A DNA stretch of 64,000 bases from Cognatiluteimonas profundi. Lineage in GTDB: Bacteria; Pseudomonadota; Gammaproteobacteria; Xanthomonadales; Xanthomonadaceae. The position numbers and the translations under genes were made by a program. Below the pieces are notes generated by a model. It searched no databases. It was not told the DNA's origin and saw only the letters and a list, made by a program, of their open reading frames with translations. This document shows positions 1 to 9,037 of the stretch, in pieces (position 1 is the stretch's first letter; each line of letters starts with the position of its first letter). The DNA lies in the NCBI RefSeq assembly GCF_009792795.1, contig NZ_VKHQ01000003.1, forward strand, positions 549,601-613,600. Reading direction: 5' to 3'.

Positions 1-189
1 GACCAGGTCGGCCTCATGCCTGGCCGATGTGTGTCGCGATTTTCCCGTCGCCCGCCGCGCGAGGTCGGCCGCGAACATCGCCGGCTCGATGCGGATGCCG
101 GGCGGACAGCCATCGATCACGCAACCGATCGCGGGGCCATGCGACTCGCCAAAGGTGGTGACCCGGAACAGCTGTCCGAATGTGTTCAC
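1..189 (-). CDS. aroC: Chorismate synthase, N-terminal part, frame broken
   Basis: The minus strand from a GTG at 189 reads [22 protein letters not shown], the conserved N-terminus of chorismate synthase, which makes chorismate from EPSP in aromatic amino-acid synthesis. The start codon overlaps the prmB stop (GTGA). After about 44 codons the frame changes: at about 56-60 the run GCGCGCGGCGGGCG carries two bases more than family members need (expected [14 protein letters not shown]). The expected sequence continues in another frame to the window edge. The gene is essential for aromatic synthesis, so a sequencing or assembly error in this GC repeat is more likely than a real null allele. The rest lies outside the window. 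Confidence 0.85.
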   Translation of the reverse strand, partial: MNTFGQLFRVTTFGESHGPAIGCVIDGCPPGIRIEPAMFAADLARRATGKSRHTSARHEADLV

Positions 190-1103
190 GGGCGCTTGTC
201 GGCGAGCTTCTTGATGCGTGCGTTGTGCGTGACCAGGTCGTGGCGCTCGGCGACGAAGATGCCCATCTGGCCAACCTTGAACTCGACCCAGGCCAGCGGC
301 AATTCCGGCAGCAACCGGGTCAGCGCCTGCTCGGCCTCGCCGACTTCGCAGATCAGCAGGCCATGGTCGGTCAGGTGCAGGGGGGCGTCGCGCAGGATCT
401 TCAGCGCGAGGTCCAGGCCGTCGTCGCCCGCGCGCAGCCCGAGCTCGGGTTCATGGGCGTATTCGCGCGGCAACGCGTCGGTCTCGGCGTTGGTGACATA
501 AGGCGGATTGGTGACGATGAGGTCGTAGTGCTCGCCCACCAGGTTCGAGAACAGGTCGGATTTCAGCAGCCGCACGTTGTCGGCATGCAGGCGGCCCCTG
601 TTTTCCTCGGCAAGCGCCAGCGCGGCATCGCTCAGGTCGACGCCATCGACATGCCATTCGGGGTTGTAGTGCGCCGTCGCGATCGCGATGCAACCCGATC
701 CCGTGCACAGGTCCAGCGCGCGCAGCACTTCACGGCCGCCCAGCCAGGGCTCGAAGCCGTTCTCGATCAGCTCGGCGATCGGCGATCGCGGGACCAGCGC
801 GCGCGGATCGCTCTTGAAGCTCAATCCCGCGAACCAGGCCTCCCCCGTCAGGTAGGCGGCCGGGATGCGCTCCTCGATGCGGCGCAGGAACAATCCCAGC
901 ACGTCTTCCTTCTCGGCCAGCGTCACGCGGGCCTGGCCATATGCCGGTCCGATATCGTGTGGAAGGTGCAACGCATGCAGCGTCAGCTGCGTCGCTTCGT
1001 CGATCGCGTTGTCGAAACTGTGGCCGAAGGTCAGGCCGGCCGCGTTGAAGCGACTCGCGCCGTAGCGGATCAGGTCGATGATCGTCTGCAGTTCGTCGGT
1101 CAT
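186..1103 (-). CDS. prmB: 50S ribosomal protein L3 glutamine methyltransferase
   Basis: A 305-residue SAM-dependent methyltransferase. It has the family glycine-rich SAM site ([13 protein letters not shown]) and the NPPY catalytic motif (VTNPPYV) of N5-glutamine methyltransferases, with an N-terminal helical domain of PrmB type. PrmB methylates a glutamine of ribosomal protein L3 in the cytoplasm. The adjacent aroC is the usual prmB-aroC order in gammaproteobacteria and the two genes overlap, so they are probably co-transcribed. A TATAAT hexamer on the minus strand at 1144-1139 could be the -10 box; the -35 is weak. Confidence 0.95.
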   Translation of the reverse strand: MTDELQTIIDLIRYGASRFNAAGLTFGHSFDNAIDEATQLTLHALHLPHDIGPAYGQARVTLAEKEDVLGLFLRRIEERIPAAYLTGEAWFAGLSFKSDPRALVPRSPIAELIENGFEPWLGGREVLRALDLCTGSGCIAIATAHYNPEWHVDGVDLSDAALALAEENRGRLHADNVRLLKSDLFSNLVGEHYDLIVTNPPYVTNAETDALPREYAHEPELGLRAGDDGLDLALKILRDAPLHLTDHGLLICEVGEAEQALTRLLPELPLAWVEFKVGQMGIFVAERHDLVTHNARIKKLADKRP

Positions 1104-1192
1104 GAGGCGAACACGCCCAGGCGATCGGAAGGCAGGCGATTATAGCCGGGCCGCCCCGGTATCATGGCCGCGGACCTTTTTCGCGGACTGCC

Positions 1193-1837
1193 ATGTTCAA
1201 CCGAACCACCGCAGTCATCCTGGTTGCCGCGCTCGCCGTCGGCAGCGCCCTCTGGGGGGCGCAGCACTGGATGCAGCGTGCCGGCCACGCGCAGCCGCAG
1301 CTGCGGGCGGTCAAGCTGTTCGACCATCCCCGTGAGCTGCCTTCATTCACCCTCCAGCAATCCGACCAGACGCCACTGGTCCCCGGCGAGCTGAAAGGCC
1401 ACTGGACGCTGGTCTTCCTGGGATTCACCCATTGCCCCGACGTCTGCCCGACGACCCTGGCGCAACTGGCGCAGGCGCAACGGCAGTGGGCGTCGCTGCC
1501 CGACTCGACGCGGCCGCGGGTACTGTTCGTGTCGGTCGATCCGGAGCGCGACTCACCCGATGCGATCGGCGAATACGCGCACGCCTTCCATCGCGACACG
1601 CTGGCTGCGACCGCTGACATCCCGGCGCTCGAGGCATTCGCGCGCTCGCTGTCCATGGTGTTCATGAAGGTTCCCGCGGCGGACGGCGCCCCCGCGGACC
1701 AGTACAGCGTCGATCACTCGGCCGCGCTGGCGGTGCTGGATGCCCAGGGCCGCATGGCCGGCGTGATCCAGCCTCCACTGGATCCCGCCGCGATCGCCTC
1801 GGACCTGATCGTGCTGTCCGGGGCATCGGCGAAGTGA
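1193..1837 (+). CDS. SCO1/SenC family copper chaperone
   Basis: A 214-residue protein with one N-terminal membrane anchor (about residues 5-22) followed by a thioredoxin-fold SCO domain. The copper ligands are visible: C81 and C85 in HCPDVCP, and H175 in YSVDHSA. SCO proteins deliver copper to the CuA site of cytochrome c oxidase subunit II, or act in copper or redox homeostasis, on the periplasmic side of the inner membrane. The stop overlaps the GTG start of psd (GTGA), so the two are translationally coupled. No oxidase genes are in the window, so the client is inferred. Confidence 0.9.
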   Translation: MFNRTTAVILVAALAVGSALWGAQHWMQRAGHAQPQLRAVKLFDHPRELPSFTLQQSDQTPLVPGELKGHWTLVFLGFTHCPDVCPTTLAQLAQAQRQWASLPDSTRPRVLFVSVDPERDSPDAIGEYAHAFHRDTLAATADIPALEAFARSLSMVFMKVPAADGAPADQYSVDHSAALAVLDAQGRMAGVIQPPLDPAAIASDLIVLSGASAK

Positions 1838-2676
1838 GCCTGCTCACCCGCCTGACCTATGTGCTGCCGCACCGTGCGCTGTCCTCGCTCGCCCGCCGCC
1901 TGGCCTACTCGGGCAATCCGCGCGTGCGCCGATGGCTGATCGATACGGTCACGCAACGGTTTGGCGTCGACCTGTCCGAAGCCGAAGTCCTTGATCCCGC
2001 GGCATACGAATCCTTCAATGCCTTTTTCACGCGCTCGCTCAGGGCGGGTGCGCGCGTCCCGGATCCCGACCCGCGAGCGCTGCTGATGCCGGCGGACGGA
2101 CGCATCAGCCAATGCGGGAAGATCGACGACGGACGCATCTTCCAGGCGAAGGGTTTCACGTTCACGGCCGCCGAACTGCTCGCCGATGCGGCCGCGGCCG
2201 AACCATTCGACGACGGCCTGTTCGCCACGGTCTATCTGTCGCCGAAGGACTACCACCGCGTCCATATGCCGTGGACCGGGACACTGCGCGAAACCGTCCA
2301 CGTTCCCGGACGCCTGTTCAGCGTCGGTCCGGATGCGGTGCGGATGGTGTCGCGCCTGTTTGCGCGCAACGAACGCCTCGTCTGCCACTTCGACACCTCG
2401 TTCGGACCGATGGCGGTGGTGATGGTCGGCGCACTGCTGGTTTCCGGCGTGGAAACCGTCTGGAGCGGGATCGAGATCCCCCGCTATGGCGACGCGGTCA
2501 CGGTCAAGGATTACCGCGGCGCCGGCATCACGCTCGAGCGCTTCGCCGAGATGGGGCGATTCAACTACGGCTCCACCGTGATCGTGCTGCTGCCGCATGG
2601 CATGGCGACACTGGCGGCACAGCTGTCGCCCGAATCACCGGTGCGACTGGGCGAAAGGCTCGCCACGCTGACCTGA
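1834..2676 (+). CDS. psd: Phosphatidylserine decarboxylase proenzyme
   Basis: A 280-residue enzyme that converts phosphatidylserine to phosphatidylethanolamine at the inner membrane. Expected self-processing residues are present: PADGR (D88), HRVHMP (H144) and the cleavage motif near the C-terminus, where Ser247 would become the pyruvoyl group. The motif reads Y-G-S-T rather than the usual L-G-S-T; G246-S247 is intact. The start is GTG, overlapping the preceding stop by four bases. Length is normal for the type I bacterial enzyme. Confidence 0.95.
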   Translation: MSLLTRLTYVLPHRALSSLARRLAYSGNPRVRRWLIDTVTQRFGVDLSEAEVLDPAAYESFNAFFTRSLRAGARVPDPDPRALLMPADGRISQCGKIDDGRIFQAKGFTFTAAELLADAAAAEPFDDGLFATVYLSPKDYHRVHMPWTGTLRETVHVPGRLFSVGPDAVRMVSRLFARNERLVCHFDTSFGPMAVVMVGALLVSGVETVWSGIEIPRYGDAVTVKDYRGAGITLERFAEMGRFNYGSTVIVLLPHGMATLAAQLSPESPVRLGERLATLT

Positions 2677-2682
2677 GTCGGA

Positions 2683-2703
2683 ACGGTCACGCGTGGTGAC
2701 CGT
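2683..2703. terminator. Perfect hairpin between convergent genes
   Basis: Arms ACGGTCAC (2683-2690) and GTGACCGT (2696-2703) flank a 5-base loop between the converging ends of psd and the transglycosylase. No T-run follows on either strand, so it may stabilise mRNA 3' ends or only assist termination. Confidence 0.4.
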
Positions 2704-2719
2704 CCCGCCGCGATGACGC

Positions 2720-4267
2720 CTACTCCTGGCAACCTTCCAGCCGCAGGCGCTGACCTGGCCGGACGTAATAGCTCGGCCCGCTGATGTCGTTGGCACCGGC
2801 GAGCAGGCGCAGGTCGCACTGGAATTTCTGGGCGACGGAGACCAGCGTTTCGCCGCGTTGCACGCTGTAATTGCGCTGCTTCGACGCACCGGTGACGGGT
2901 GCGGGGCTTCCGGTGGCGACGGTGGTCGTCATCGCCACGGCCGTCGGCAATTGCGTGACCGGGCCCGTCCGCACGATGGCCGAATTCGGGTCGCTGCGCA
3001 CGAGCTGCTCGGCCAGCGTCGCGCGCGGCCCCTGCAGGCAATAGCGGTTGTACAGGCCGACGATCTGCGTGGTCGCATTGAGCGTCGCACCGGCGGGCAG
3101 CCAGCTGTCCGCCTCGTAACGGGGGTTGAGGTTGCGCAGCGGCCGCATGTAGCCCTCGCGAACGCCACGGTTGCCCAGGCAGATCGCCAGCTCGTAGATC
3201 GTCGCCGACTTCGCCAGCCGCAAGGTCGCCGGCCTGGCATCGACATTGGGGAAGCTCAGTCCGTACTGTTTCGGATGCAGGAACAACCAGGCGGCCGCGA
3301 TCACCATGGGCACGTAATCCTGGGTTTCCGGCGGGAACTGCTTGTAGATGTCCGCGTCCCAGAAGCCACGGCCGCCGGCGCCCTGGTAGACACGTAGCGC
3401 GCGCCCCTCCCCGCCGTTATAGGCGGCCAGCGACAGCTCGATGCTCCGGTTGAGCTCGCCCATGCGCTCGTTTAGGTAGCTCGCGCTCGCCTCGGCAGCG
3501 GCGCGCGGGTCGTAGCGGGTGTCGAAGCCGGTCGCGTCGGGGCCAAGGCCGAAGCGCTTGCCCGTGGCGTACATGAACTGCATCGGTCCTGCGGCACCCG
3601 AGCGCGACGTGGCATGCACCTTGCCGTTGGACTCCTTGGCCATGATGCCGAACAGCAATGCCTCGGGCAGCCCGGCGCGGCCGTAGGACGGCCACATCAT
3701 CTGGCGCATGTATTCGTAATTCTCGTAACTCTGCAGCAGCGCGCCGCGCATGTCGGTCAGCCAGCGGCGGATGCCCGCCTGCACCGCCGGGTTGTACTGC
3801 ACCATCCTGTCGAAACGGTGGGTGTGGCTGTCCAGCAGGCTCGCGGCCTGGGCGGCCTGCGGAACCGCCGCATTGAAGGCGACGTCGCCTTCGTGGTCGG
3901 GATCGGGGTCGTTCGGATCGATTTCATCGTTCCCGGCCGACGACGCCTCGCTGTCGGCGCCCAGTTTCAACAGGCGCTTGTAGGTCGCCAGCAACGTCGA
4001 CACCTGGCAGCCCTTCTGCTTGCCGCAACCGGCGACGGCATCCTCCATGTCCTCCAGCGCCGCGTTGCTCTCGTTCTGGCCGGTCGGATCGTTGTTGCCG
4101 ATCTTCACCAGCGCCTGCCGGTAGCGCGCCTCCGCCGCGGCCATGTTCTGGTCGAGGGTGTCGATATTCGCCTGGTCGCGACGCGACAACGCCATGGCAT
4201 CGGGTGCGGCGAACAGCAACGACAGGAGCACAGCAGGCACGACACAGCACGCGGCAAGGGATTTCAT
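2720..4267 (-). CDS. Lytic transglycosylase with C-terminal LysM domain
   Basis: A 515-residue secreted protein, starting at MKSLAACC because a signal peptide (about 1-26, ending A-M-A) follows directly; the frame stays open further upstream without such a signal. The SLT domain spans about 200-310: catalytic E212 in AKESNGKVHATSRSGAAGPMQFM, then the AYNGG motif. A LysM domain occupies the last 50 residues (YSVQRGETL...YVRPGQRLRL). It should cleave peptidoglycan to 1,6-anhydro products in the periplasm, like MltD. There is no lipobox cysteine, so it is probably periplasmic rather than a lipoprotein. Residues 110-130 are acidic and low-complexity. Confidence 0.9.
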   Translation of the reverse strand: MKSLAACCVVPAVLLSLLFAAPDAMALSRRDQANIDTLDQNMAAAEARYRQALVKIGNNDPTGQNESNAALEDMEDAVAGCGKQKGCQVSTLLATYKRLLKLGADSEASSAGNDEIDPNDPDPDHEGDVAFNAAVPQAAQAASLLDSHTHRFDRMVQYNPAVQAGIRRWLTDMRGALLQSYENYEYMRQMMWPSYGRAGLPEALLFGIMAKESNGKVHATSRSGAAGPMQFMYATGKRFGLGPDATGFDTRYDPRAAAEASASYLNERMGELNRSIELSLAAYNGGEGRALRVYQGAGGRGFWDADIYKQFPPETQDYVPMVIAAAWLFLHPKQYGLSFPNVDARPATLRLAKSATIYELAICLGNRGVREGYMRPLRNLNPRYEADSWLPAGATLNATTQIVGLYNRYCLQGPRATLAEQLVRSDPNSAIVRTGPVTQLPTAVAMTTTVATGSPAPVTGASKQRNYSVQRGETLVSVAQKFQCDLRLLAGANDISGPSYYVRPGQRLRLEGCQE

Positions 4268-4434
4268 CAATTCGAGGGCACTGCAGGGGGTAACCGCAGG
4301 GTAGCGCCGTGTTTGCTCCGACGGCAACCACGCATGTGCGTTTCCGGGCGCCACGCCGCACTTGAAAACGCCAACACGCCCATGCGCTGGTCGAATGCAC
4401 GGTCGCGCACGCGAATGAATCGACCGGTTGCGCA

Positions 4435-4440
4435 TAGAAT
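4435..4440 (+). promoter_or_regulatory. Candidate -10 box for the DUF853 gene
   Basis: TAGAAT lies 28 bases before the ATG at 4469, in the 201-base gap between the divergent transglycosylase and DUF853 genes. I see no good -35. A GGAAG at 4455-4459 is a suitable ribosome site. The same TAGAAT hexamer recurs upstream of several genes in this window. Confidence 0.4.
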
Positions 4441-4468
4441 CGACGCGAACCCACGGAAGCGCACGCAC

Positions 4469-5983
4469 ATGGACCCGATCCTCGTCGGCAAGGCCGTCAC
4501 CACAGCGGATGGCGGCAAGGTGTCACTGCTGCCGCGGTATGCGAATCGCCACGGCCTGGTGGCGGGCGCGACCGGAACGGGCAAGACCGTGACGCTGATG
4601 ACGCTCGCCGAGGGCTTCTCCCGGATCGGTGTCCCGGTGTTCCTGGCCGATGTGAAGGGCGACGTGGCCGGCCTCGCCGTCGCAGGCACGCCCAACGACA
4701 AGGTGGCTGCGCGCGTCGCGCAGATCGGCATCGCGGATTACGCCCCCGAGGGCGCGCCCACGATTTTCTGGGACCTGTACGGCAAGCTCGGACATCCGGT
4801 GCGCGCGACGATCAGCGAGATCGGCCCGACCCTGCTGGGGCGCATCCTCGAGCTGAACGACACCCAGGAGGGCGTGCTCGAAGTCGTCTTCAAGCTCGCC
4901 GACGACAACGGCTGGCTGCTGCTGGACATGGACGACCTGCGCACGCTGCTCAACCACGTGTCGGACAATCGCAAGGACATCTCCGCGACCTACGGGCTGG
5001 TCAGCACGCAGTCGATCGGCGCGATCCAGCGGGCGCTGCTGCAACTGGGGCAACAGGGCGGCGACGCCTTCTTCGGCGAGCCCGCGCTGGAACTGTCCGA
5101 CCTGATGCGCACGACGCCGGATGGGCGTGGCGTCATCGGCATCCTGGCCGCCGACCAGCTGATCCTGAAGCCGCGCCTGTATTCGAGTTTCCTGCTCTGG
5201 CTGCTCTCGGAACTGTTCGAGAAGCTGCCTGAAGTCGGCGACCTGGACAAACCCAAGCTGGTGTTCGTCTTCGACGAGGCGCACCTGCTGTTCGACGATG
5301 CGCCGCCGGCGTTGCAGCAACGCATCGAGCAGGTCGTGCGGCTGATCCGCTCCAAGGGCGTCGGCGTGTACTTCTGCTCGCAATTCCCGGACGACGTCCC
5401 CGACAACATCCTCGGACAGCTTGGAAACCGCGTGCAGCATGCCCTGCGCGCCTACACGCCGCGCGACCAGAAAGCGGTGAAGACCGCGGCGGAAACCTTC
5501 GTCCCAAATCCCGGGCTCGACGTGGCCCGGACGATCTCGCAGCTGGAAACCGGTGAAGCGCTGGTGTCGATGCTGCTCGACAAGGGCGTGCCGATGCCGG
5601 TCGAACGGACGCTGGTCGCGCCGCCGCGCTGCCGCATGGGCGCGATCACCGACGCCGAGCGGGCGAAGGTCCGCGCCGGCAGCCCGGTCGGTGGCAAATA
5701 CGACACGACCGCCGACCGCGAGTCGGCTGCCGAGATGCTCGCCGCCCGACACGTCGATGCTCCCGCCAATGGCGGCTCGACACGCCAGGGCAATACGGCG
5801 CCCGCGTCCCCCGCGCCGACGGGAGGCCTCCAGCAATCGGTGAAGGACATCATGTTCGGCACCAGCCGGCGCCAGGGCGTCGTCGAATCGATGGCCAAGC
5901 AGGCCGCCCGCACCGTCGGCAGCCAGGTGGGCAGGCAGATCCTGCGCGGCGTCCTTGGCGGTATCTTTGGCGGTCGCCGATGA
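4469..5983 (+). CDS. HerA-like DUF853 ATPase (YjgR family)
   Basis: A 504-residue P-loop ATPase matching the length of E. coli YjgR. Walker A is GATGTGKT (33-40) and Walker B is LVFVFDEAHLLF. The C-terminal part is Ala/Gly-rich and ends in a short helix. The family belongs to the HerA/FtsK translocase clan; its cellular role is not established, so no function is assigned beyond ATPase. The ATG at 4469 is preceded by GGAAG and places the P-loop at the expected distance; the longer open frame upstream lies opposite the transglycosylase and is not used. Confidence 0.9.
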   Translation: MDPILVGKAVTTADGGKVSLLPRYANRHGLVAGATGTGKTVTLMTLAEGFSRIGVPVFLADVKGDVAGLAVAGTPNDKVAARVAQIGIADYAPEGAPTIFWDLYGKLGHPVRATISEIGPTLLGRILELNDTQEGVLEVVFKLADDNGWLLLDMDDLRTLLNHVSDNRKDISATYGLVSTQSIGAIQRALLQLGQQGGDAFFGEPALELSDLMRTTPDGRGVIGILAADQLILKPRLYSSFLLWLLSELFEKLPEVGDLDKPKLVFVFDEAHLLFDDAPPALQQRIEQVVRLIRSKGVGVYFCSQFPDDVPDNILGQLGNRVQHALRAYTPRDQKAVKTAAETFVPNPGLDVARTISQLETGEALVSMLLDKGVPMPVERTLVAPPRCRMGAITDAERAKVRAGSPVGGKYDTTADRESAAEMLAARHVDAPANGGSTRQGNTAPASPAPTGGLQQSVKDIMFGTSRRQGVVESMAKQAARTVGSQVGRQILRGVLGGIFGGRR

Positions 5984-6018
5984 CATCCTTTGCACAACCC
6001 TTCCGACCGGGAACACCC

Positions 6019-6531
6019 ATGAATCGAAAGCTGCTCGTTGCATCCGCACTGGTCTGCCTGGCGCTGCTTGGCTGCAAGCGCGAAGCCCCGACCCCGGCCG
6101 CACCCCAGGCCGTTGCGCCGCAGGCTGCTGCGCCCGCCGCCAGCGCGACGACATCCCAGACGTCGACGCCGGATCTGGCCGGAGCGGGCGTCGAGCCCAA
6201 CGCCGCCGGTTTCAGCAGCAAGGCATTCGCCGGGACCTTCCACGGCGCCCTGCCCTGCGCCGACTGCCCCGGGATCGACGAAACGCTGGAGCTCAAGCCC
6301 GATGGCAGCTTCCGCCTGACCGACGTCTACCGCGATCGCCCCGCCGGCACCCACGACATCGCGGGCAGCTGGAACTCCGAGGAAAACGACAGCCGCATCC
6401 GCCTGGACCCGAACAGCAAGGGCGAGGACGATCGTGTCTTCACCATCGTGTCGAACGACGAACTCGATGCGGTCGGCAGCGACGGCAAGCCGCTCCCCGG
6501 CCCCGCCCAGCGCCTGACCCGCGGCAACTGA
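6019..6531 (+). CDS. NlpE-like lipoprotein
   Basis: A 170-residue lipoprotein. The signal MNRKLLVASALVCLALLGC has a lipobox with C19. A Pro/Ala-rich linker (about 24-55) precedes an NlpE N-terminal domain: FHGALPCADCPGIDETLELKPDG, with the CxxC typical of the family. E. coli NlpE senses surface contact and envelope stress through Cpx and is linked to copper tolerance; this protein lacks the second NlpE domain. It begins 35 bases after the DUF853 gene and may share its transcript. Confidence 0.85.
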   Translation: MNRKLLVASALVCLALLGCKREAPTPAAPQAVAPQAAAPAASATTSQTSTPDLAGAGVEPNAAGFSSKAFAGTFHGALPCADCPGIDETLELKPDGSFRLTDVYRDRPAGTHDIAGSWNSEENDSRIRLDPNSKGEDDRVFTIVSNDELDAVGSDGKPLPGPAQRLTRGN

Positions 6532-6608
6532 CGCCGCCGGCCGGGACGTCCCAAGCCGGCATTCCGCCGACTGACCGCCCGAGGGCGCGCTCCGCGTTGT
6601 CATGCCAG

Positions 6609-6625
6609 CACGATGGGCCATCGTG
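6609..6625. promoter_or_regulatory. Operator-like perfect palindrome
   Basis: CACGATGG and CCATCGTG are perfect inverted arms around one G, in the 187-base gap ahead of the secreted protein at 6719. The one-base centre is too short for an RNA hairpin loop and suits a protein-binding site, but no regulator is adjacent. Confidence 0.3.
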
Positions 6626-6718
6626 GATATCGCCCATGGCGTGTCGTGTCGCCTCCTTGGCCGGGGAAGGTGGGACGCCCCTCGCCGGCCGTTGCGCGTT
6701 TCGCGCAAGGAGCACTTC

Positions 6719-7144
6719 ATGTCGACTTTCACCCGTGCGTTGCACGCGGCGCTGCTGTCCGCCGTATTCGTCCTGCCCCAGGTCGCGTCGGCCCAGGGTG
6801 CGGGCCACGAGGCAATCGTGAGCATCTACCGCGTCGCGCCAGGCAAGCAGGCGGATTTCCTGAAATGGATGGCCGCCCGCGATGCGGTGGCTCGCCAGGC
6901 TGGCGTGCCGGCGACGCAGTGGTACGTCCACCTGGACGGCGACAGCTGGGATTACGTCGGCATCGCGCCCAACAGCGATAGCGCGACATCCGACAAGATC
7001 GACGCGCTGGCCCGCAAGCAAGGCCTGAAGGTCGGTTTCGCAGGCGGACTCGAGTTGCGCACGATGATGGCGTCGCACACCGACACCATCGCGGCCGGGC
7101 CCTACACATCGTCCGAACTGGTCCAGCGCATCAGCCAACCCTGA
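6719..7144 (+). CDS. Small secreted protein of unknown function
   Basis: A 141-residue protein with a clear signal peptide (about 1-25, ending V-A-S-A). The mature part (HEAIVSIYRVAPGKQADFLKWMAARDAVARQAGVPATQWYVHLDGDSWDYVGI) looks like a small alpha/beta fold of the dimeric-barrel kind (NIPSNAP/ABM-like), but I cannot assign a family firmly. The start is fixed by the strong AAGGAG ribosome site just upstream. It is transcribed alone between the NlpE-like gene and greB. Confidence 0.75.
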   Translation: MSTFTRALHAALLSAVFVLPQVASAQGAGHEAIVSIYRVAPGKQADFLKWMAARDAVARQAGVPATQWYVHLDGDSWDYVGIAPNSDSATSDKIDALARKQGLKVGFAGGLELRTMMASHTDTIAAGPYTSSELVQRISQP

Positions 7145-7206
7145 GTCGGACTTGAGCTGTCGGCATTGCTCTGCGATAACGGCGGGCCCGTCCCGTCGTT
7201 GTCGTC

Positions 7207-7710
7207 ATGTCCCGTTGGCGTCCTCCTGCCGAACACAGCACGGCCCTGATCACCCGCGAGGGCCATGCACGCCTGAAGGCCGAACTGGATGACCTGTGGC
7301 GTGCCAGGCGTCCGGAGGTCGTGCGCGCGCTTGCCGCCGCGGCCGCGGAAGGCGACCGCTCGGAGAACGCCGAATACACCTACCGCAAGAAGCAACTGGG
7401 CGAAATCGACCGGCGCGTCCGCTACCTGAGCAAGCGCCTGCAGTCACTGCGTGTCGTCGAGACCGCCCCGACCGATGCCGATGCGGTGTTCTTTGGCGCG
7501 CACGTCGAGGTCGAGCGCCTCGACGATGGCGAACTGGCCCGCTACCGGATCGTCGGTCCGGACGAAACCGATGCCACGCTCGGCTGGATCAGCATCGATT
7601 CGCCGCTGGCACGCGCGATGCTGAAAAAACGCGCTGGCGACGAGTTCGAGGCGGAGCTTCCAGGCGGCGGCGTGCGCTTTGCCATCATCGGCATCCATTA
7701 CCCGGCGTGA
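7207..7710 (+). CDS. greB: Transcription elongation factor GreB
   Basis: A 167-residue Gre factor. The N-terminal coiled coil carries the acidic tip motif ([27 protein letters not shown]) that inserts into the RNA polymerase secondary channel and stimulates cleavage of backtracked RNA. The C-terminal FKBP-like domain follows (about 90-160). The basic N-terminus and the ITREG start of the conserved region suit GreB rather than GreA. It converges with the NRAMP gene, leaving 12 bases between them. Confidence 0.92.
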   Translation: MSRWRPPAEHSTALITREGHARLKAELDDLWRARRPEVVRALAAAAAEGDRSENAEYTYRKKQLGEIDRRVRYLSKRLQSLRVVETAPTDADAVFFGAHVEVERLDDGELARYRIVGPDETDATLGWISIDSPLARAMLKKRAGDEFEAELPGGGVRFAIIGIHYPA

Positions 7711-7722
7711 TGCCCATCGCGG

Positions 7723-9018
7723 CTATCGCAGCCAGGTGACAAGCATCCCGATCATCGCGGCCAGCATCACCGCTGTCGCCATCCAGCCTGCGATCTTCAG
7801 CACCGGCGGCAAGGTGAATTCGGCCATCGCCCTGGGGTTGTTGGCCAGCAGCATGATCATCACCATCACCGGGACCGCCACGAGCCCGTTGATGACGGCC
7901 GCCCAGAACAGCGCCTTGATCGGATTGATCGAGGTGAAGTCCAGCGACAGGCCGAGCAGCACGGCTGCAACCAGCACGGCATAGAAGCCCTTGGCCTGGC
8001 GCGGCTTGCTTTCCAGGCTGACATGCCAGTGCATCAACTCGCCCACCGCATAGGCCGCGGACCCGGCCAGCACCGGGATCGCCAGCAGCCCGGTGCCGAT
8101 GATGCCGGCGCTGAACACCAGGAAGGTGAAGTTGCCCGCGATCGGTCGCAGGGCCTCGGCGGCCTCCGCGGCACTGTTGATGTCATCGACGCCCCTGGCG
8201 TGCAACGTGACCGCACAGGTGAGGATGATGAAGTACGCGACGAGGTTGGAGAACGCCATCCCGATCGCTGTATCGGTATTGATGCGCCGCAAATGCGAGC
8301 GCGCCTGCCACGGAGCCTTCTTCAAGGGCTTGTCGCGCGGCGCATCGGCGGTTTCCTCCGCTTCCTCCGACGCCTGCCAGAAGAACAGATAGGGGCTGAT
8401 CGTCGTCCCGAATACCGCGATCACCGCCGTCAGGTATGCGGGCGTCAGGCTGATGGCCGGCAGGAAGGTGCCACGCAACGCTGCGCTCCACGGGACGCGC
8501 ACGGCAAAGACGACTGCCACGTAGGCGAACAGTGCGATCGTCAGCCACTTCAGGAATCGCGCGTATCGGTGGTACGGGATGAACACCTGCAGCGCGATGC
8601 TGAGCAATGCGAACAGCACCGAATACACGATTGCCCGACCGCCGACGAGGAGCTTGAGTGCTTCTCCCATCGCCGCGATGTCGGCGCCGATGTTGGCGAT
8701 GTTGGCGGCCACCATCAGCGCCACCACGACGCGCGCCAGCCAGTGCGGGTAATAGCGCCGCAGGTTGCCGGCGATGCCATGCCCGGTGATGCGGCCGATG
8801 CGCCCGCTGATGGCCTGGATGGCCGTCATCAGCGGCCACGAGAACGGCATCGTCCACAACATGCCGTAGCCGAACTGCGCGCCGACCTGCGAATAGGTGG
8901 CGATGCCGCTGGGATCGTCGTCCGACGCACCGGTGATGAAGCCGGGACCCAGGGTCGCGAGAAGCCGATGGCGTCCGGAGGCAGCTTTCTCCGGCTGGCG
9001 ACGCTTGCGTCGTGTCAT
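7723..9018 (-). CDS. NRAMP-family divalent metal transporter, divergent clade
   Basis: A 431-residue inner-membrane protein with about 11 hydrophobic helices. It aligns with NRAMP/MntH through GPGFITGASDDDPSGIATYSQVGAQFGY, but the helix-1 metal motif DPGN reads DPSG (35-38). In helix 6, GATIMPH reads GTTISPY, so the metal-selecting methionine is Ser208 and the following histidine is Tyr210. Such changes suggest a substrate other than Mn/Fe, possibly Mg, as in NRAMP-related magnesium transporters; that is inference. It follows the molybdoenzyme gene by 19 bases on the same strand and may be in its operon. Confidence 0.88.
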   Translation of the reverse strand: MTRRKRRQPEKAASGRHRLLATLGPGFITGASDDDPSGIATYSQVGAQFGYGMLWTMPFSWPLMTAIQAISGRIGRITGHGIAGNLRRYYPHWLARVVVALMVAANIANIGADIAAMGEALKLLVGGRAIVYSVLFALLSIALQVFIPYHRYARFLKWLTIALFAYVAVVFAVRVPWSAALRGTFLPAISLTPAYLTAVIAVFGTTISPYLFFWQASEEAEETADAPRDKPLKKAPWQARSHLRRINTDTAIGMAFSNLVAYFIILTCAVTLHARGVDDINSAAEAAEALRPIAGNFTFLVFSAGIIGTGLLAIPVLAGSAAYAVGELMHWHVSLESKPRQAKGFYAVLVAAVLLGLSLDFTSINPIKALFWAAVINGLVAVPVMVMIMLLANNPRAMAEFTLPPVLKIAGWMATAVMLAAMIGMLVTWLR

Positions 9019-9037
9019 CGCACGTCAGTCGCGATGG

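Noticed and set aside
2683..2703. Hairpin after psd as a firm rho-independent terminator.
   Set aside because: No T-run follows on either strand, so it is listed only with low confidence.
3614..4468. A long upstream extension of the DUF853 ATPase frame.
   Set aside because: It lies opposite the transglycosylase; the ATG at 4469 has a ribosome site and gives the family length.
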